A stretch of 49,112 bases of DNA from Deltaproteobacteria bacterium (GTDB lineage Bacteria; Bdellovibrionota; UBA1018; UBA923). Made by a program: the position numbers and the translations under genes. Numbering within the stretch: the stretch's first letter is position 1; each line of letters starts with the position of its first letter. Location: the NCBI GenBank assembly GCA_016186905.1, contig JACPKS010000014.1, positions 1 through 49,112 on the forward strand, read 5' to 3'. Shown here piece after piece: positions 1 to 8,623 of the stretch. The notes under the pieces are model-generated. The model did no database searches. It was not told the DNA's origin and saw only the letters and a list, made by a program, of their open reading frames with translations.

Positions 1-694
1 CGCGCAGCGCGCCCGCGGTCTTGAACGTCACAATTCCGGAAAACGAAATGTAGAAGCCTAACTTCAAACATTCTTCAGCAAAATGACGTGTTCCTGAAAA
101 ACAATGGATTACCCCGATCTCCGGAAGGGAACTGTTCACGCGGGATGGCTTGAGGTTTGTCGTTTCGCCGCCTGCGGCGGCGTGTACTGCGGCGTGTGCT
201 CGGGCGTCGGCGTGTTTGGTCAACTCGCGAAGCAAATCGTCCTCGGCGTCGCGCGCGTGGATGACGACGGGCTTGCGCCACTGGCGCGCAAGCTCAAGCT
301 GCCGTGAGAGCGCCCGCAGCTGCGCGTCCCGCGGGGAATGGCCGTAAAAATAATCAAGACCGATCTCGCCCACGGCGACGCACTTGGGATGCGCGCGAAG
401 CCGCGCCATCTCGGCCTCAACCGCCGTATCCAGGAACTTCGCCTCGTGCGGATGGATTCCAACCGTGAAAAAAACATCGGGATAAAGCTCGGCGTGTTCT
501 TTGAGCCGCGCGAGTTTTCCGGGCTCGGTGCCGATCGTGATGAACGCGCGCACCCCCTGCGCGCGGGCGTTGGCGAGATACTCGTCCACCGAAAAAGGAT
601 ACTCGTGCTCGAGGTGGGTGTGGGAATCGATCCACTCAAGCTTCGGCGCGGGCGGCGAAGCCTGGCGTTTTTCCGGCTCTTGTTCCGGCGTCAC
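1..694 (-). CDS. tatD: TatD-family metal-dependent DNase (3' end beyond window)
   Basis: TatD-type hydrolase of the TIM-barrel amidohydrolase superfamily, a family of metal-dependent 3'-5' exonucleases/deoxyribonucleases. About 231 residues are visible of a usual ~260. Seen in order: WIDSHTHL near residue 21 (metal-binding HxH), GIHPH, GEIGLDY, PVVIHARDA, GVIHCFSG and SFSGIVTFK, all hallmark TatD blocks. The start is a GTG at 694, chosen because it follows the stop of the upstream VKOR-DsbA gene (700-702) by only a few bases and no ATG precedes the first motif. It is the third gene of a minus-strand unit with the two thiol-redox genes, so cotranscription is likely. Family assignment is secure; the physiological substrate is not known from sequence. 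Confidence 0.93.
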   Translation of the reverse strand, partial: MTPEQEPEKRQASPPAPKLEWIDSHTHLEHEYPFSVDEYLANARAQGVRAFITIGTEPGKLARLKEHAELYPDVFFTVGIHPHEAKFLDTAVEAEMARLRAHPKCVAVGEIGLDYFYGHSPRDAQLRALSRQLELARQWRKPVVIHARDAEDDLLRELTKHADARAHAAVHAAAGGETTNLKPSRVNSSLPEIGVIHCFSGTRHFAEECLKLGFYISFSGIVTFKTAGALR

Positions 695-699
695 CTCAG

Positions 700-1875
700 T
701 CAAAGCCCGAGCTCATTTAAAATTAGCCGCATGCGGCGCTCGTCGAGCACGCCCTCGACTTTGCGCCCGTTCACGAAAAACGTGGGCGTGGCGACGAGTC
801 CCAGCGAATCGGCGAGCTCGATGTCGCGGCGCACTTCCTCGGCGGTTTCGGCGGAAGCGACGCAGCGGTCGAAGTCGGGAAGTTTCACGCCAAGCTCGGC
901 TGCCCAGACGCGCAGCGATTCCGGCCCGATAAGACTTTGGTTCTCGAAAATTTTTTCGAAATATTTCTCGAAAACCCCGAAGCGATTGGCGCAGATCGAG
1001 GCTTTGGCGGCGAGGCACGCGTATTCGTGCATCCGCGCTTTGATCTTGGGATTGCAGGCCTGGTCGAGAGGGTAGCTCTTGTAGACGAGCTGCATCCGGT
1101 TGGCGTAGTGGCGAAGGATGAGGTGAATCTGCTTGGCCGCCATCGCGCAGTGCGGGCATTGGAAGTCGGCGAACTCGACGACCTGAACCGGCGGATTCGA
1201 AACCTGCAGCCCCATCCGCGCCGAATTTCCGGGATCGATCGTCTTCACGGGCTGCGCGCGGAATTCGAGGAGAAAGCTCTCCTTTTCGAGCGGCACCTCA
1301 GTCGAGAGCCGCGAGGTCAGCGCGTGGGCGACGAGGATGAAGGCAGCTCCGGTCGCGAGATAGATCGCAAGCCGCTTGCGGTTCGCGATCTTCCATTCCC
1401 CGAAAAAATTTTTCCTGAAATCGCTGCGTTTCCAGGCGATCCACGTCGCGATAAGCGTGAAGAAGTCGATCGCGTACAGCGCGACGCATACGAAACATAT
1501 GGTTTTAAGCTCGAACAACTGAACTCCGAGAAGGTAAAGGCTTATCGCAACCGAAAAACCGCTGAAGCCCAGGAGCAGCAGCAGTGCTTCGCGGCGCGCG
1601 TAGAGGTCGCCGATCGCGAAAATGGAAAGCAGGATCGCGAGCAGGCTGTAGCCAAACGTCAGGGTCGCAAGCGGGATTCCGAGAAACTCGGAGTACCGCG
1701 AGGTGTTCACCACGTCGCAGTCGATCTTTTGGCTGATCGTGCAGAAGCTGTGGAAGCCGGCTTCGCCCGAGAGAAACGCATAGTGATGGTGGATGAGGTA
1801 TCCCGCCACCGCGAGCGCGATGAGTTGAAGCGCGATGTTGACGAGAAGCGCTTTTTTCGGCGATCGCGCGGCCAT
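700..1875 (-). CDS. VKOR-DsbA fusion (vitamin K epoxide reductase domain plus thioredoxin-fold oxidase)
   Basis: A 391-residue disulfide-forming enzyme. Residues 12-145 form the four-to-five helix VKOR membrane domain with loop cysteines C45 and C53 and the quinone-side pair C127-F-V-C130. Another helix follows at about 168-188, then a periplasmic DsbA/thioredoxin domain with C240-P-H-C243 and the cis-proline P364. In known VKOR-Trx fusions the membrane part passes electrons from the thioredoxin domain to quinone, so proteins outside the inner membrane are oxidised. The start is the ATG at 1873-1875, whose A is shared with the TGA of the upstream ccdA-like gene (TGATG), implying translational coupling. 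A longer reading to 2310 only re-reads the upstream gene in another frame and was discarded. TatD follows directly. Confidence 0.93.
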   Translation of the reverse strand: MAARSPKKALLVNIALQLIALAVAGYLIHHHYAFLSGEAGFHSFCTISQKIDCDVVNTSRYSEFLGIPLATLTFGYSLLAILLSIFAIGDLYARREALLLLLGFSGFSVAISLYLLGVQLFELKTICFVCVALYAIDFFTLIATWIAWKRSDFRKNFFGEWKIANRKRLAIYLATGAAFILVAHALTSRLSTEVPLEKESFLLEFRAQPVKTIDPGNSARMGLQVSNPPVQVVEFADFQCPHCAMAAKQIHLILRHYANRMQLVYKSYPLDQACNPKIKARMHEYACLAAKASICANRFGVFEKYFEKIFENQSLIGPESLRVWAAELGVKLPDFDRCVASAETAEEVRRDIELADSLGLVATPTFFVNGRKVEGVLDERRMRLILNELGL

Positions 1876-2648
1876 CAGTGCACCGTCCCCGCTTTGAAAA
1901 CGTAGTACTGGCCGAGCGCCAGAATCAAGACACCTGAAACGAGCTTCACGGTCTGCATCCATTTGCCGGATTTCGGAAGAATTTTCACCGCGCCGGTGAA
2001 CGTGCCGATCACGACGAGAATCGTGCCCAGGCCCAGCGCGAACGTGAACATGAGGAGAGCTCCGAGAACGACCGACTGCTGGGTCGCGATGTAGGAGAGG
2101 ATCGTCGTCAGAACGGGAGTGGTGCAAGGGGCCGCGATGAAGCCGCTTGAGGCGCCAAGAATAAGCGCGCCCATGCGCGTGCTCCGCGGCGAGTGGGGCG
2201 GCGAGTGGAGCGGTGAGTGGTGCGGCGCATGGCGAGCGCCGCGCGTCTTGCGGCTCATGAAGCGCGAAATCCAGACGTTGGGGTCGAACTCGATCACGTC
2301 CATCATCCAAAGCGCGCTCACGACCATGATGAAGCCGAGCGCCAGATACCAGCCGGTGGAATTGGTCATCGCGCCGAAGATCCGGCCGGTGAGGCTCGCG
2401 AAGATGCCGAGCACGGTATAGACGAGCGACATTCCCAAAACGTAGAGGCTGCTCAAGGCCAAGCCGTTTCGGACCGACTGCTCGGATGCGCCGCCGACGA
2501 ACCCCACCGTGATCGGGATTATCGGGTAAATGCAGGGCGTGAAGCTCGAAAGAATGCCGCCGAAATAACAGAGCACGGGCGCGCCGAGGTAGGACGCGCC
2601 CGTGCCGGAGGCAAGCGAGGCTTTGAGCGCTTCAAAAATATTTTCCAT
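1875..2648 (-). CDS. CcdA/DsbD-type transmembrane thiol reductant transporter
   Basis: A 257-residue polytopic inner-membrane protein of the CcdA/DsbD beta-domain family, which moves reducing equivalents from cytoplasmic thioredoxin to extracytoplasmic thioredoxin-fold proteins. The two membrane-embedded redox cysteines are visible in FTPCIYPIIPITVG (C39) and APCTTPVL (C175), each followed by prolines as in DsbD. Six hydrophobic segments can be counted. There is no N-terminal alpha or C-terminal gamma domain, so it resembles CcdA in size. An unusual His/Ser/Pro-rich tract (about residues 139-154, H-S-P units) sits between the two cysteine-bearing halves. The ATG at 2648 lies only 17 bp from the divergent ATG at 2666. 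It heads an operon with the VKOR-DsbA gene. Confidence 0.9.
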   Translation of the reverse strand: MENIFEALKASLASGTGASYLGAPVLCYFGGILSSFTPCIYPIIPITVGFVGGASEQSVRNGLALSSLYVLGMSLVYTVLGIFASLTGRIFGAMTNSTGWYLALGFIMVVSALWMMDVIEFDPNVWISRFMSRKTRGARHAPHHSPLHSPPHSPRSTRMGALILGASSGFIAAPCTTPVLTTILSYIATQQSVVLGALLMFTFALGLGTILVVIGTFTGAVKILPKSGKWMQTVKLVSGVLILALGQYYVFKAGTVH

Positions 2649-2665
2649 GGCTGTTTTACGATAAC

Positions 2666-4261
2666 ATGGGTGTTGTGATGGGAAAACGGCTTTGCTTCTT
2701 GATTCTCGCGCTCTGGGCTGCGGGCTGCAGCGGCGGCGGCGATGGCGCGGCGGATCCGTCGGCGGTGCGGATTCACCTGAGCTCCGAACCGGTCACGCTC
2801 GATTTTTCCGCGGCGGAAGACGGGCTTTCGATGCGCGTGCTCGGCGCGTTGATGAGCGGACTCACGCGCTACGACGGCGAAAACCGGCTCATCAACGGGA
2901 TCGCGGAAAGCATCGAGAGAAAAAACGGCGGCCGCGGCTTCCGCGTTCGGCTGCGAGAATGGAAATGGAGCGACGGCGTGCCGGTGCGCGCGGCGGACTT
3001 CGTGTACGGAATCCGGCGCACACTTGAGCCGGGCGCCGTGACGAAGCTCGCCGACCTGCTTTTTTTCATCAAGGACGCGCTTCCGTACAAGCAGGGGAAG
3101 CTCAAGGATTTCTCCAAAGTCGGCGTGCGCGCCCCCGACGACCGCACGCTCGAGTTCGAGCTCGAGTCGGCGTTCGGTTTTTTTCCGCATATCTTAAGCC
3201 TTTCGATGACGTTCCCGCAGCGCGAGGATCTCGTCGCGAAGTGGGGCGCGCGTTGGCCCGAGCACATGGCTGCGACCGGGCCCTATCGCATCGCGCGTTG
3301 GGAGCGCGACCAGGCGCTGTGGCTTGAGCGCAACCCGCATTATCCGGATTTCGCCGCGGACATGCCCAGCCGCATCGAATTTCGCGTGGTCCACGACGAG
3401 AACACGGCCGCGAACCTTCTTGAGAGCGGAAAGCTCGATCTCGCGTTTCGCATCCCAGCACTTGAGCTCGAACGGTTCCGCAAGACCGGGCGCGTGAAGG
3501 AGTTCCCGTTTTTCGCCACGTACTACCTGGGTTTCGACCAAAGAAAGGCGCCGTGGAACCTGCGCGCGGCCCGCGCGGCCGTGGCGCACGCGATCGATCG
3601 CGGGTCGCTCGTGCGGGCCTTGGGCGGCGGAGACCGCGCGGCGACGAGCTGGATCCCCCCGGAAGTTCCGGGCGCGAACGCCGCTGCCGGCCTAAAACAC
3701 GATGTCGCGCGGGCGCGGGCGGAATGGAAGAAGGTGCCGTCCTCCAAGGAAAAATCAGCGGCGTATTCCAAGGCTTTTGTTCTCGGCTTCGACGCCGCGG
3801 CAAAGAACCAGACGGCCGCCGAAAAAATCCGAGCCGACGTCAAAGACGCGCTCGGCATCGAGCTCGCGTTGCGCAACCGCGACTGGAAGACCTACGTGCG
3901 CGAACTCTCGGCGGACACGCCGCCGATTTACAGATTCGGATTGATGTCGCTCTTCGTGGACGCGTTCGCGCATCTTTTCCTTTTTGAGTCGGGCAATCCG
4001 AACAACTATACGGGCTGGAGCAGCGGCGAGTACGATCGCCTGCTTCACGCGATCGCGGCGATCGATCCGGCCGGAGCGGGCGCGCAACCGCGCAGGCAGA
4101 AGCTCATCGATCGCGCGCAGAAGATGCTTCTCGTCGACGACGTCGTGATCGTGCCGATCTTCCACTACGTCCAAACCGTGGCGTTCTCGAAGCGTATGAA
4201 GGATTTTCGCGTGAACGGGATGGGTTTGATCGATTTCGCGTCGCTGCGGCTCGCGAAGTGA
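2666..4261 (+). CDS. Oligopeptide-binding lipoprotein, OppA/SBP_bac_5 family
   Basis: Extracytoplasmic solute-binding protein of the ABC peptide/nickel class (family 5), 531 residues, normal length. A short positive N-terminus and hydrophobic stretch end in the lipobox LWAAGC (C21), so it should be a lipoprotein. Family features include SEPVTLDF near the mature N-terminus, the WSDGVPVRAADFVYG block, ATGPYRI and the NPHYPDF segment. No permease or ATPase genes accompany it here, so it would have to work with a transporter encoded elsewhere or act alone. The start could instead be the in-frame ATG at 2678; neither has a clear ribosome-binding site. The gene is divergent from the ccdA-like gene. 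Confidence 0.9.
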   Translation: MGVVMGKRLCFLILALWAAGCSGGGDGAADPSAVRIHLSSEPVTLDFSAAEDGLSMRVLGALMSGLTRYDGENRLINGIAESIERKNGGRGFRVRLREWKWSDGVPVRAADFVYGIRRTLEPGAVTKLADLLFFIKDALPYKQGKLKDFSKVGVRAPDDRTLEFELESAFGFFPHILSLSMTFPQREDLVAKWGARWPEHMAATGPYRIARWERDQALWLERNPHYPDFAADMPSRIEFRVVHDENTAANLLESGKLDLAFRIPALELERFRKTGRVKEFPFFATYYLGFDQRKAPWNLRAARAAVAHAIDRGSLVRALGGGDRAATSWIPPEVPGANAAAGLKHDVARARAEWKKVPSSKEKSAAYSKAFVLGFDAAAKNQTAAEKIRADVKDALGIELALRNRDWKTYVRELSADTPPIYRFGLMSLFVDAFAHLFLFESGNPNNYTGWSSGEYDRLLHAIAAIDPAGAGAQPRRQKLIDRAQKMLLVDDVVIVPIFHYVQTVAFSKRMKDFRVNGMGLIDFASLRLAK

Positions 4262-4270
4262 GTCTGCGCT

Positions 4271-4990
4271 CTATGCGGCTTTGCGCGATTTGGCGGCAGC
4301 GCCAGCGGCCATGAAGCGATAGCCTTCGCCGTGCACCGATTTGATCGCGCACGCGCTCGGGCCGAGTTTCTTTCGCAGGTTGCTGACGTGCGCGTCGATC
4401 GTGCGGTCGAGGATGTGGACGTTCTCCCCCCAGACGGCCGAGATGATCCGGTCGCGCGAGAGCACCCGGTCCTCGTTGCGCGCGAAATGCACCAGGAGCT
4501 TGAATTCGAGCGGCGTGAGCGGGAGCTCGACGTCGCCCGTATTCGCCGTGACGTGCACCCTCTGCGACAGGAGCGTGATGCGCAAGTCGCCTTTGACGAG
4601 AAGGTCGTTCTTCATCTTTGAATTCTTGGATCTTCCGAGTCTCGCGAAGACTCGCGCGCGCAGCTCGCGCGAGTTGAACGGCTTGACGACGTAGTCCTCG
4701 GCACCCAGCGAGAACGCCGTCACTTTGTCCTCGATGTCGAATGAACCGGTGAGGAAGATTACGGGGATATCCGGCTTATCCTCCCGCTGCTTGACGTGCG
4801 CGCAAAGTTTGAACCCTGCCCCATCCGGCAACGTAACGTCGAGCAGAATAAGGTCGAAGCCGTCGCGATCGACAAGCTCATACCCCTCCTTCAGCGTAGA
4901 GGCGATCGTCACGAGGCATGACGGGCCAAGAATTTTTGGGATCATTTTCCGCGCTTCGACGTGGTCTTCTACAAGTAGGATGCGATGCAT
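4271..4990 (-). CDS. OmpR/PhoB-family response regulator
   Basis: A 239-residue two-component response regulator. The N-terminal receiver has the acidic pair ED (E8, D9), phosphoacceptor D51 in ILLDVTLPD, T81 and K103. From about residue 130 a winged-helix Trans_reg_C domain follows, with PLTPLEFKLLVHF, the VLSRDRI segment, the recognition region RTIDAHVSNLRKKLG and the wing GEGYRF. This is a DNA-binding output, unlike the receiver-only neighbours at 5135 and 8624. The start ATG is preceded by GAGGAATC, a reasonable ribosome-binding site. No kinase is directly adjacent on the same strand; the hybrid kinase at 6298 is a possible but unproven partner. It converges with the solute-binding protein gene with 9 bp between them. 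Confidence 0.93.
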   Translation of the reverse strand: MHRILLVEDHVEARKMIPKILGPSCLVTIASTLKEGYELVDRDGFDLILLDVTLPDGAGFKLCAHVKQREDKPDIPVIFLTGSFDIEDKVTAFSLGAEDYVVKPFNSRELRARVFARLGRSKNSKMKNDLLVKGDLRITLLSQRVHVTANTGDVELPLTPLEFKLLVHFARNEDRVLSRDRIISAVWGENVHILDRTIDAHVSNLRKKLGPSACAIKSVHGEGYRFMAAGAAAKSRKAA

Positions 4991-5134
4991 GATTCCTCAA
5001 AATAAAGATAGCTCACCTCTTATCGACGGGTTCCGACGACACTCTTATAAAAATTTACACAACATTTAGGCCGGCTGACGCACAGCTCAAAAGCATTTCG
5101 TTAGAACCGTGGCCGTGCGAGCCCGGGAAAACCG

Positions 5135-5557
5135 CTATGCCGCTTCGTCGCCGCTCTGTTCGTGATTCAGTGTCTTTTCGAGCGTGCGCATGAACTCGAG
5201 CGCGGAGAACGGTTTGGGAAGATAGAGTGGCATAACGGAATCGTTTTTCACCGCGAGGAAATACTCGTCGATCCCCATTCCAGACATCATGATACAGGGA
5301 ACCCGAGGGCGACTGTTGTTGCAGCGCCGCCAGATCTGTAGCCCTGAATACCCGCCTGGCAGGAGAATGTCGGTGATGACAAGGTCGATTCTCCGGTACT
5401 GCGATGAGGTGTTTCCCCAGATTTTTTCGAACACCTCGTCACCCGTGGTGACCCAGGAGACGACGCTGTTTGGGGAGAATCGCAACAGCAAACGCGTGAG
5501 GGAGTACTGCAACCGGATATCGTCCTCGACGATCAGGATATGCAAATACTTGTTCAT
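5135..5557 (-). CDS. Single-domain response regulator (receiver only)
   Basis: A 140-residue receiver with no output domain. Seen: acidic residues E11-D12-D13, phosphoacceptor D63 in LVITDILLP, S92 in IMMSGMG and K115 in LPKPF. The start is the ATG at 5557, chosen because AAGGAGG lies five bases upstream; a longer reading to 5656 has no such site. It is divergent from the H-NOX gene and shares an AT-rich regulatory region with it. CheY-like proteins of this kind usually pass phosphate to a phosphotransfer protein or bind a partner. The locus context suggests it belongs to the H-NOX/hybrid kinase pathway (inference). Confidence 0.9.
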   Translation of the reverse strand: MNKYLHILIVEDDIRLQYSLTRLLLRFSPNSVVSWVTTGDEVFEKIWGNTSSQYRRIDLVITDILLPGGYSGLQIWRRCNNSRPRVPCIMMSGMGIDEYFLAVKNDSVMPLYLPKPFSALEFMRTLEKTLNHEQSGDEAA

Positions 5558-5611
5558 ACCGAACCTCCTTGTTAGGAATATTTTCACCCGTAAGTGCTTG
5601 GGAAATTCAAA

Positions 5612-5679
5612 GGATATTAGAATTTTTCTTAATATCCGCTCATGCCGCATGGGCATATTATGTCAAAATCGCATATTAT
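5612..5679. promoter_or_regulatory. ATATTA boxes in the divergent H-NOX/receiver control region
   Basis: An inverted repeat GGATATTA (5612-5619) and TAATATCC (5630-5637) is followed by two direct copies of GCATATTAT (5653-5661 and 5671-5679, 18 bp apart). All four share ATATTA. They lie between the divergent starts at 5557 and 5752, so they could be binding sites for a regulator of this locus. The repeats are seen directly; their role is inferred. Confidence 0.4.
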
Positions 5680-5691
5680 TAATTTTACGCA

Positions 5692-5719
5692 TTGACTTCC
5701 CGCAGGTGCAATCTAAGTT
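5692..5719 (+). promoter_or_regulatory. Candidate sigma70-type promoter for the H-NOX operon
   Basis: TTGACT (5692-5697), 16-bp spacer, TAAGTT (5714-5719), 33 bases before the H-NOX start. The -10 is a weak match to consensus, but the same TAAGTT appears behind a perfect TTGACA upstream of the metK unit, which makes it more believable. Confidence 0.4.
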
Positions 5720-5751
5720 TAAATTTTCCACGATGCATAAGGAGAAACGAC

Positions 5752-6294
5752 ATGTATGGCCTGGTGAATAAAGCCCTGCAGGATTTCGTAATTTCAAAAG
5801 CTGGTGACAAAACGTGGGAGGAAATAAGGCGCAAGGCCGACGTTTCGATTCACAGCTTCGTAAGCATGGAAAGCTATCCTGATGACATCACCTACCGGCT
5901 GGCTCAGTCGACTTCGGAAATCATGGGCATACCTCTTGAACGGGCTCTTGAAGGATTCGGGGAGTACTGGATCCTGTTCACCGCAAAAGAAGGCTACGGC
6001 GAAATGCTGGATATGTGCGGCAAAACGATTCCGGAATTTCTTCAGAATACGAATGATCTCCACCAGAGAATTCTACTTGGTTTTCCTGAGCTCAAGCCCC
6101 CAAGGCTGACGGTCACGGACGTGCGGGATCATTCCCTGGTGTTGCACTACCATACTTTTCGAAAAGGATTGGCCCCTTTCGTGATGGGCTTGATCAAGGG
6201 CCTTGGAAAGCGCCTCAACATCCCCGTGGAAGTCGAGCTGGTGAAAGCCAGAGACCTTGGCGCTGATCACGACGAATTCCTGGTGAAATACTGA
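5752..6294 (+). CDS. H-NOX haem nitric-oxide/oxygen-binding sensor protein
   Basis: A stand-alone H-NOX protein of 180 residues, the usual length. It opens with MYGLVNKALQDFV, typical of the family. The proximal haem-iron ligand is H104 in FLQNTNDLHQRI. The haem-propionate motif YxSxR is present as Y133-H-T135-F-R137, so Ser is replaced by Thr. Spacing from the ligand matches known bacterial H-NOX proteins (His102/Tyr131/Ser133/Arg135 in the Caldanaerobacter protein). No distal-pocket tyrosine is obvious, which would favour NO over O2, but this cannot be settled by eye. The ATG at 5752 has AAGGAG seven bases upstream. Only three bases separate its stop from the HNOBA kinase, so NO-dependent control of that kinase is the obvious job. 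Confidence 0.96.
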   Translation: MYGLVNKALQDFVISKAGDKTWEEIRRKADVSIHSFVSMESYPDDITYRLAQSTSEIMGIPLERALEGFGEYWILFTAKEGYGEMLDMCGKTIPEFLQNTNDLHQRILLGFPELKPPRLTVTDVRDHSLVLHYHTFRKGLAPFVMGLIKGLGKRLNIPVEVELVKARDLGADHDEFLVKY

Positions 6295-6297
6295 AGA

Positions 6298-8613
6298 ATG
6301 TCTCATCCGTTCAATATTTCCTCAGAGCTGTTTTCCCGCCTCATTCCTTTTCATCTGGTCGTCACAACGGAAGGCCGGATCACGCATGGCGGACAGATTC
6401 TGAAAAACGTCTGCTCGGAACGCATCGTGGGCGCTCGCTTCGATGAATTTTTTGAGCTCGTGCGGCAGCCCGAGCGGAACTTTGAAGACGTCAAAAAAAA
6501 TGATCGTGAAATCTTCGTCATAGAATGCCGAAAATCCGGGATCCAGATGAAGGGCTGCTTCTATGCGATGGAACCAGACCAGGCGTTCCTGTTTTGCGGA
6601 GCGCCGGTCGTAAATCGTCTTGAGGATTTAAGTCGCTTCGGGATCACTTTTTCGGATCTCCCTTCTCATGACCAGACGATCGACTATCTTTTCTTGCTTC
6701 AAATTTCCCAAAACGCATTGCGTGAGTCTAAAAAAATGGCTCAAGAGCTCAAGCAGCGTGATGAAGAGGAGAAGAAGGGGCTTGCGAAGTTTCCAAGCGA
6801 GAGCCCCTACCCGATTCTGAGAATCAGTAAAGACGGCGTGGTTCTCTATTCAAACCGCGTGGGGCAAGAGTGCCTTGCGCATTGGAACAGCGCCGTCGGT
6901 CAACCGCTCCAGGGTCCGCTCAGAGGAGCCCTTGTCACGGCCGCCAAAGCACATCAAATCCAGCATCTCGAGGTCCCCTGTAAAAACGGTATTTTTAGCG
7001 TTGACCTTGTTCCGATCGAAGGCGCGGATTATATCAACGCCTATGGCCGGGATATTACGCAGCAAAAACAGGCCGAAAAAGAATTAAGAGAAGCCGAGCA
7101 CAGATTCAGGTCACTTTTGGAAACCGCGCCGGATGCCATGGTGATCGTGAATCGCGAAGGCCAGATCGTTCTCGTTAACGCTCGAACGGAACAAGTGTTC
7201 GGCTATGAAAGAGCGGAGCTGCTGGGAAAGAATCTCGGCATGCTTCTGCCGGCCAGATTCGGCGCGCAACATGAAAAACATGTGGCGGGATTTTTCGAGC
7301 ACACCGTGCAGCGAGCGATGGGAGCCGGTCGCGAACTTTATGGCCTTAAGAAAGACGGCACGGAAATACCGCTTGAGATCAGCTTGAGTCCGCTGGAGAC
7401 CCCCGAGGGAGTGCTCCTGGTGACAAGCACCATCCGTGACATCAGCGCGCGCAAGCAGCTGGAGCGTCAGTATTTTCAGGTGCAAAAAATGGATGCCATG
7501 GGGCAACTGGCCGGGGGTATCGCTCACGACTTCAATAACATGCTGGCCATTATCGTGATGTATACGGAATCCCTGATGGAGGCCTCCGCGGAACCGGCCG
7601 TTCAGAAGAATACCCAGGGCATCAGAGACGTGACAGAGCGTGCGGCCGCATTGACCAGACAGCTGCTTGTGTTCAGCAAGAGGCAAATCGCGAATCCGAT
7701 CGTTATCGATTTGAACCAGCTCGTCGAAGGACTGACGAAAATGATGCGCCGTCTTGTGGGCGAGGATATTCTAATTGCGGAAAATTTGAAGCCACACCTG
7801 GAAAGCGTGCGCATCGATCCTTCACAGATGGAGCAGGTGATCCTAAATTTGGTCGTCAATGCCCGTGATGCGATGCCAAGCGGAGGGAGGCTTGGCATTG
7901 AAACGAAAAATATTCGGATTCACCGGCTGCCTGAGGACAATGAGGACCTGAAACCCGGCACCTATGTCGCCCTCGTTGTTTCCGACACGGGTACGGGAAT
8001 CCCGGCTTCTCTAAAGTCGCGAATATTTGAACCGTTTTTTACGACCAAGGAAAGAGGAAGCGGGCTGGGTCTTGCGACCGTGTTCGGAATCGTAAAACTG
8101 GCGGGCGGGTCTATCTCGGTTGACAGCGAAGTTGGAAAAGGAACTGTCTTTACGATCTATCTGCCCGCGATATCCGACGCACCCACCGTGCTCACCTCAG
8201 TTGAGACTACAATTGAAAGACTGGACGGCCATGAAACGATATTGGTCGCGGAAGATGAGCCTCAGATTCGGAAGATGATGGTTCGGCTCCTCAGTCGCCA
8301 TGGGTACACTGTTTTGGAGGCGGGCAACGGGTCTGAGGCCTTGGATATTATGAGTGAGCGAAAAGAGGGAGTTGACCTCGTTGTAACGGATGTCGTGATG
8401 CCGCTTGTGTCTGGGCCGGAGTTCGTAAGCAAGATAAAGGAAAATCAAAAGTCTCGTTTTGGAGTTGTCTTTCTTTCCGGATACTCGGGAGGACATCTGG
8501 AAAAATCCGGACTTGTCACGGAGGGCGCTTTCTTTCTGGCGAAACCGTTTTCAAGCAAAACGCTCCTGATAAAGGTGAGAGAAGCGCTTGAAACGAGCGC
8601 CAAACCCGGTTGA
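6298..8613 (+). CDS. HNOBA-PAS-PAS hybrid histidine kinase with C-terminal receiver
   Basis: A 771-residue cytoplasmic sensor kinase with no membrane segment. Residues 10-135 form an HNOBA domain: PFHLVV, the [15 protein letters not shown] block and SDLPSHDQT closely resemble the region after H-NOX in guanylate cyclase beta1. A charged coiled coil (138-165) follows, then two PAS domains (about 168-255 and 268-385), a HisKA dimerisation helix with phosphoacceptor H410 in GGIAHDFNN, and an HATPase_c with N517/N521, DTGTGIP and GSGLGLA. Residues 645-765 are a receiver with D698 and K749. It directly follows the H-NOX gene, as expected for an H-NOX-regulated kinase. The C-terminal receiver implies phosphorelay to another protein, possibly the receiver-only neighbours. 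Confidence 0.95.
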   Translation: MSHPFNISSELFSRLIPFHLVVTTEGRITHGGQILKNVCSERIVGARFDEFFELVRQPERNFEDVKKNDREIFVIECRKSGIQMKGCFYAMEPDQAFLFCGAPVVNRLEDLSRFGITFSDLPSHDQTIDYLFLLQISQNALRESKKMAQELKQRDEEEKKGLAKFPSESPYPILRISKDGVVLYSNRVGQECLAHWNSAVGQPLQGPLRGALVTAAKAHQIQHLEVPCKNGIFSVDLVPIEGADYINAYGRDITQQKQAEKELREAEHRFRSLLETAPDAMVIVNREGQIVLVNARTEQVFGYERAELLGKNLGMLLPARFGAQHEKHVAGFFEHTVQRAMGAGRELYGLKKDGTEIPLEISLSPLETPEGVLLVTSTIRDISARKQLERQYFQVQKMDAMGQLAGGIAHDFNNMLAIIVMYTESLMEASAEPAVQKNTQGIRDVTERAAALTRQLLVFSKRQIANPIVIDLNQLVEGLTKMMRRLVGEDILIAENLKPHLESVRIDPSQMEQVILNLVVNARDAMPSGGRLGIETKNIRIHRLPEDNEDLKPGTYVALVVSDTGTGIPASLKSRIFEPFFTTKERGSGLGLATVFGIVKLAGGSISVDSEVGKGTVFTIYLPAISDAPTVLTSVETTIERLDGHETILVAEDEPQIRKMMVRLLSRHGYTVLEAGNGSEALDIMSERKEGVDLVVTDVVMPLVSGPEFVSKIKENQKSRFGVVFLSGYSGGHLEKSGLVTEGAFFLAKPFSSKTLLIKVREALETSAKPG

Positions 8614-8623
8614 AGCGGTGGTT

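Noticed and set aside
2195..2235. GAGTGG/GCGG direct repeats as a mobile or CRISPR-like array
   Set aside because: They lie inside the ccdA-like frame and encode the His/Ser/Pro tract; no spacers or array structure.
1873..2310. Longer version of the VKOR-DsbA gene starting at 2310
   Set aside because: The extra residues are Arg/His/Pro-rich and merely re-read the ccdA-like gene in another frame; the TGATG junction gives a clean start at 1875.
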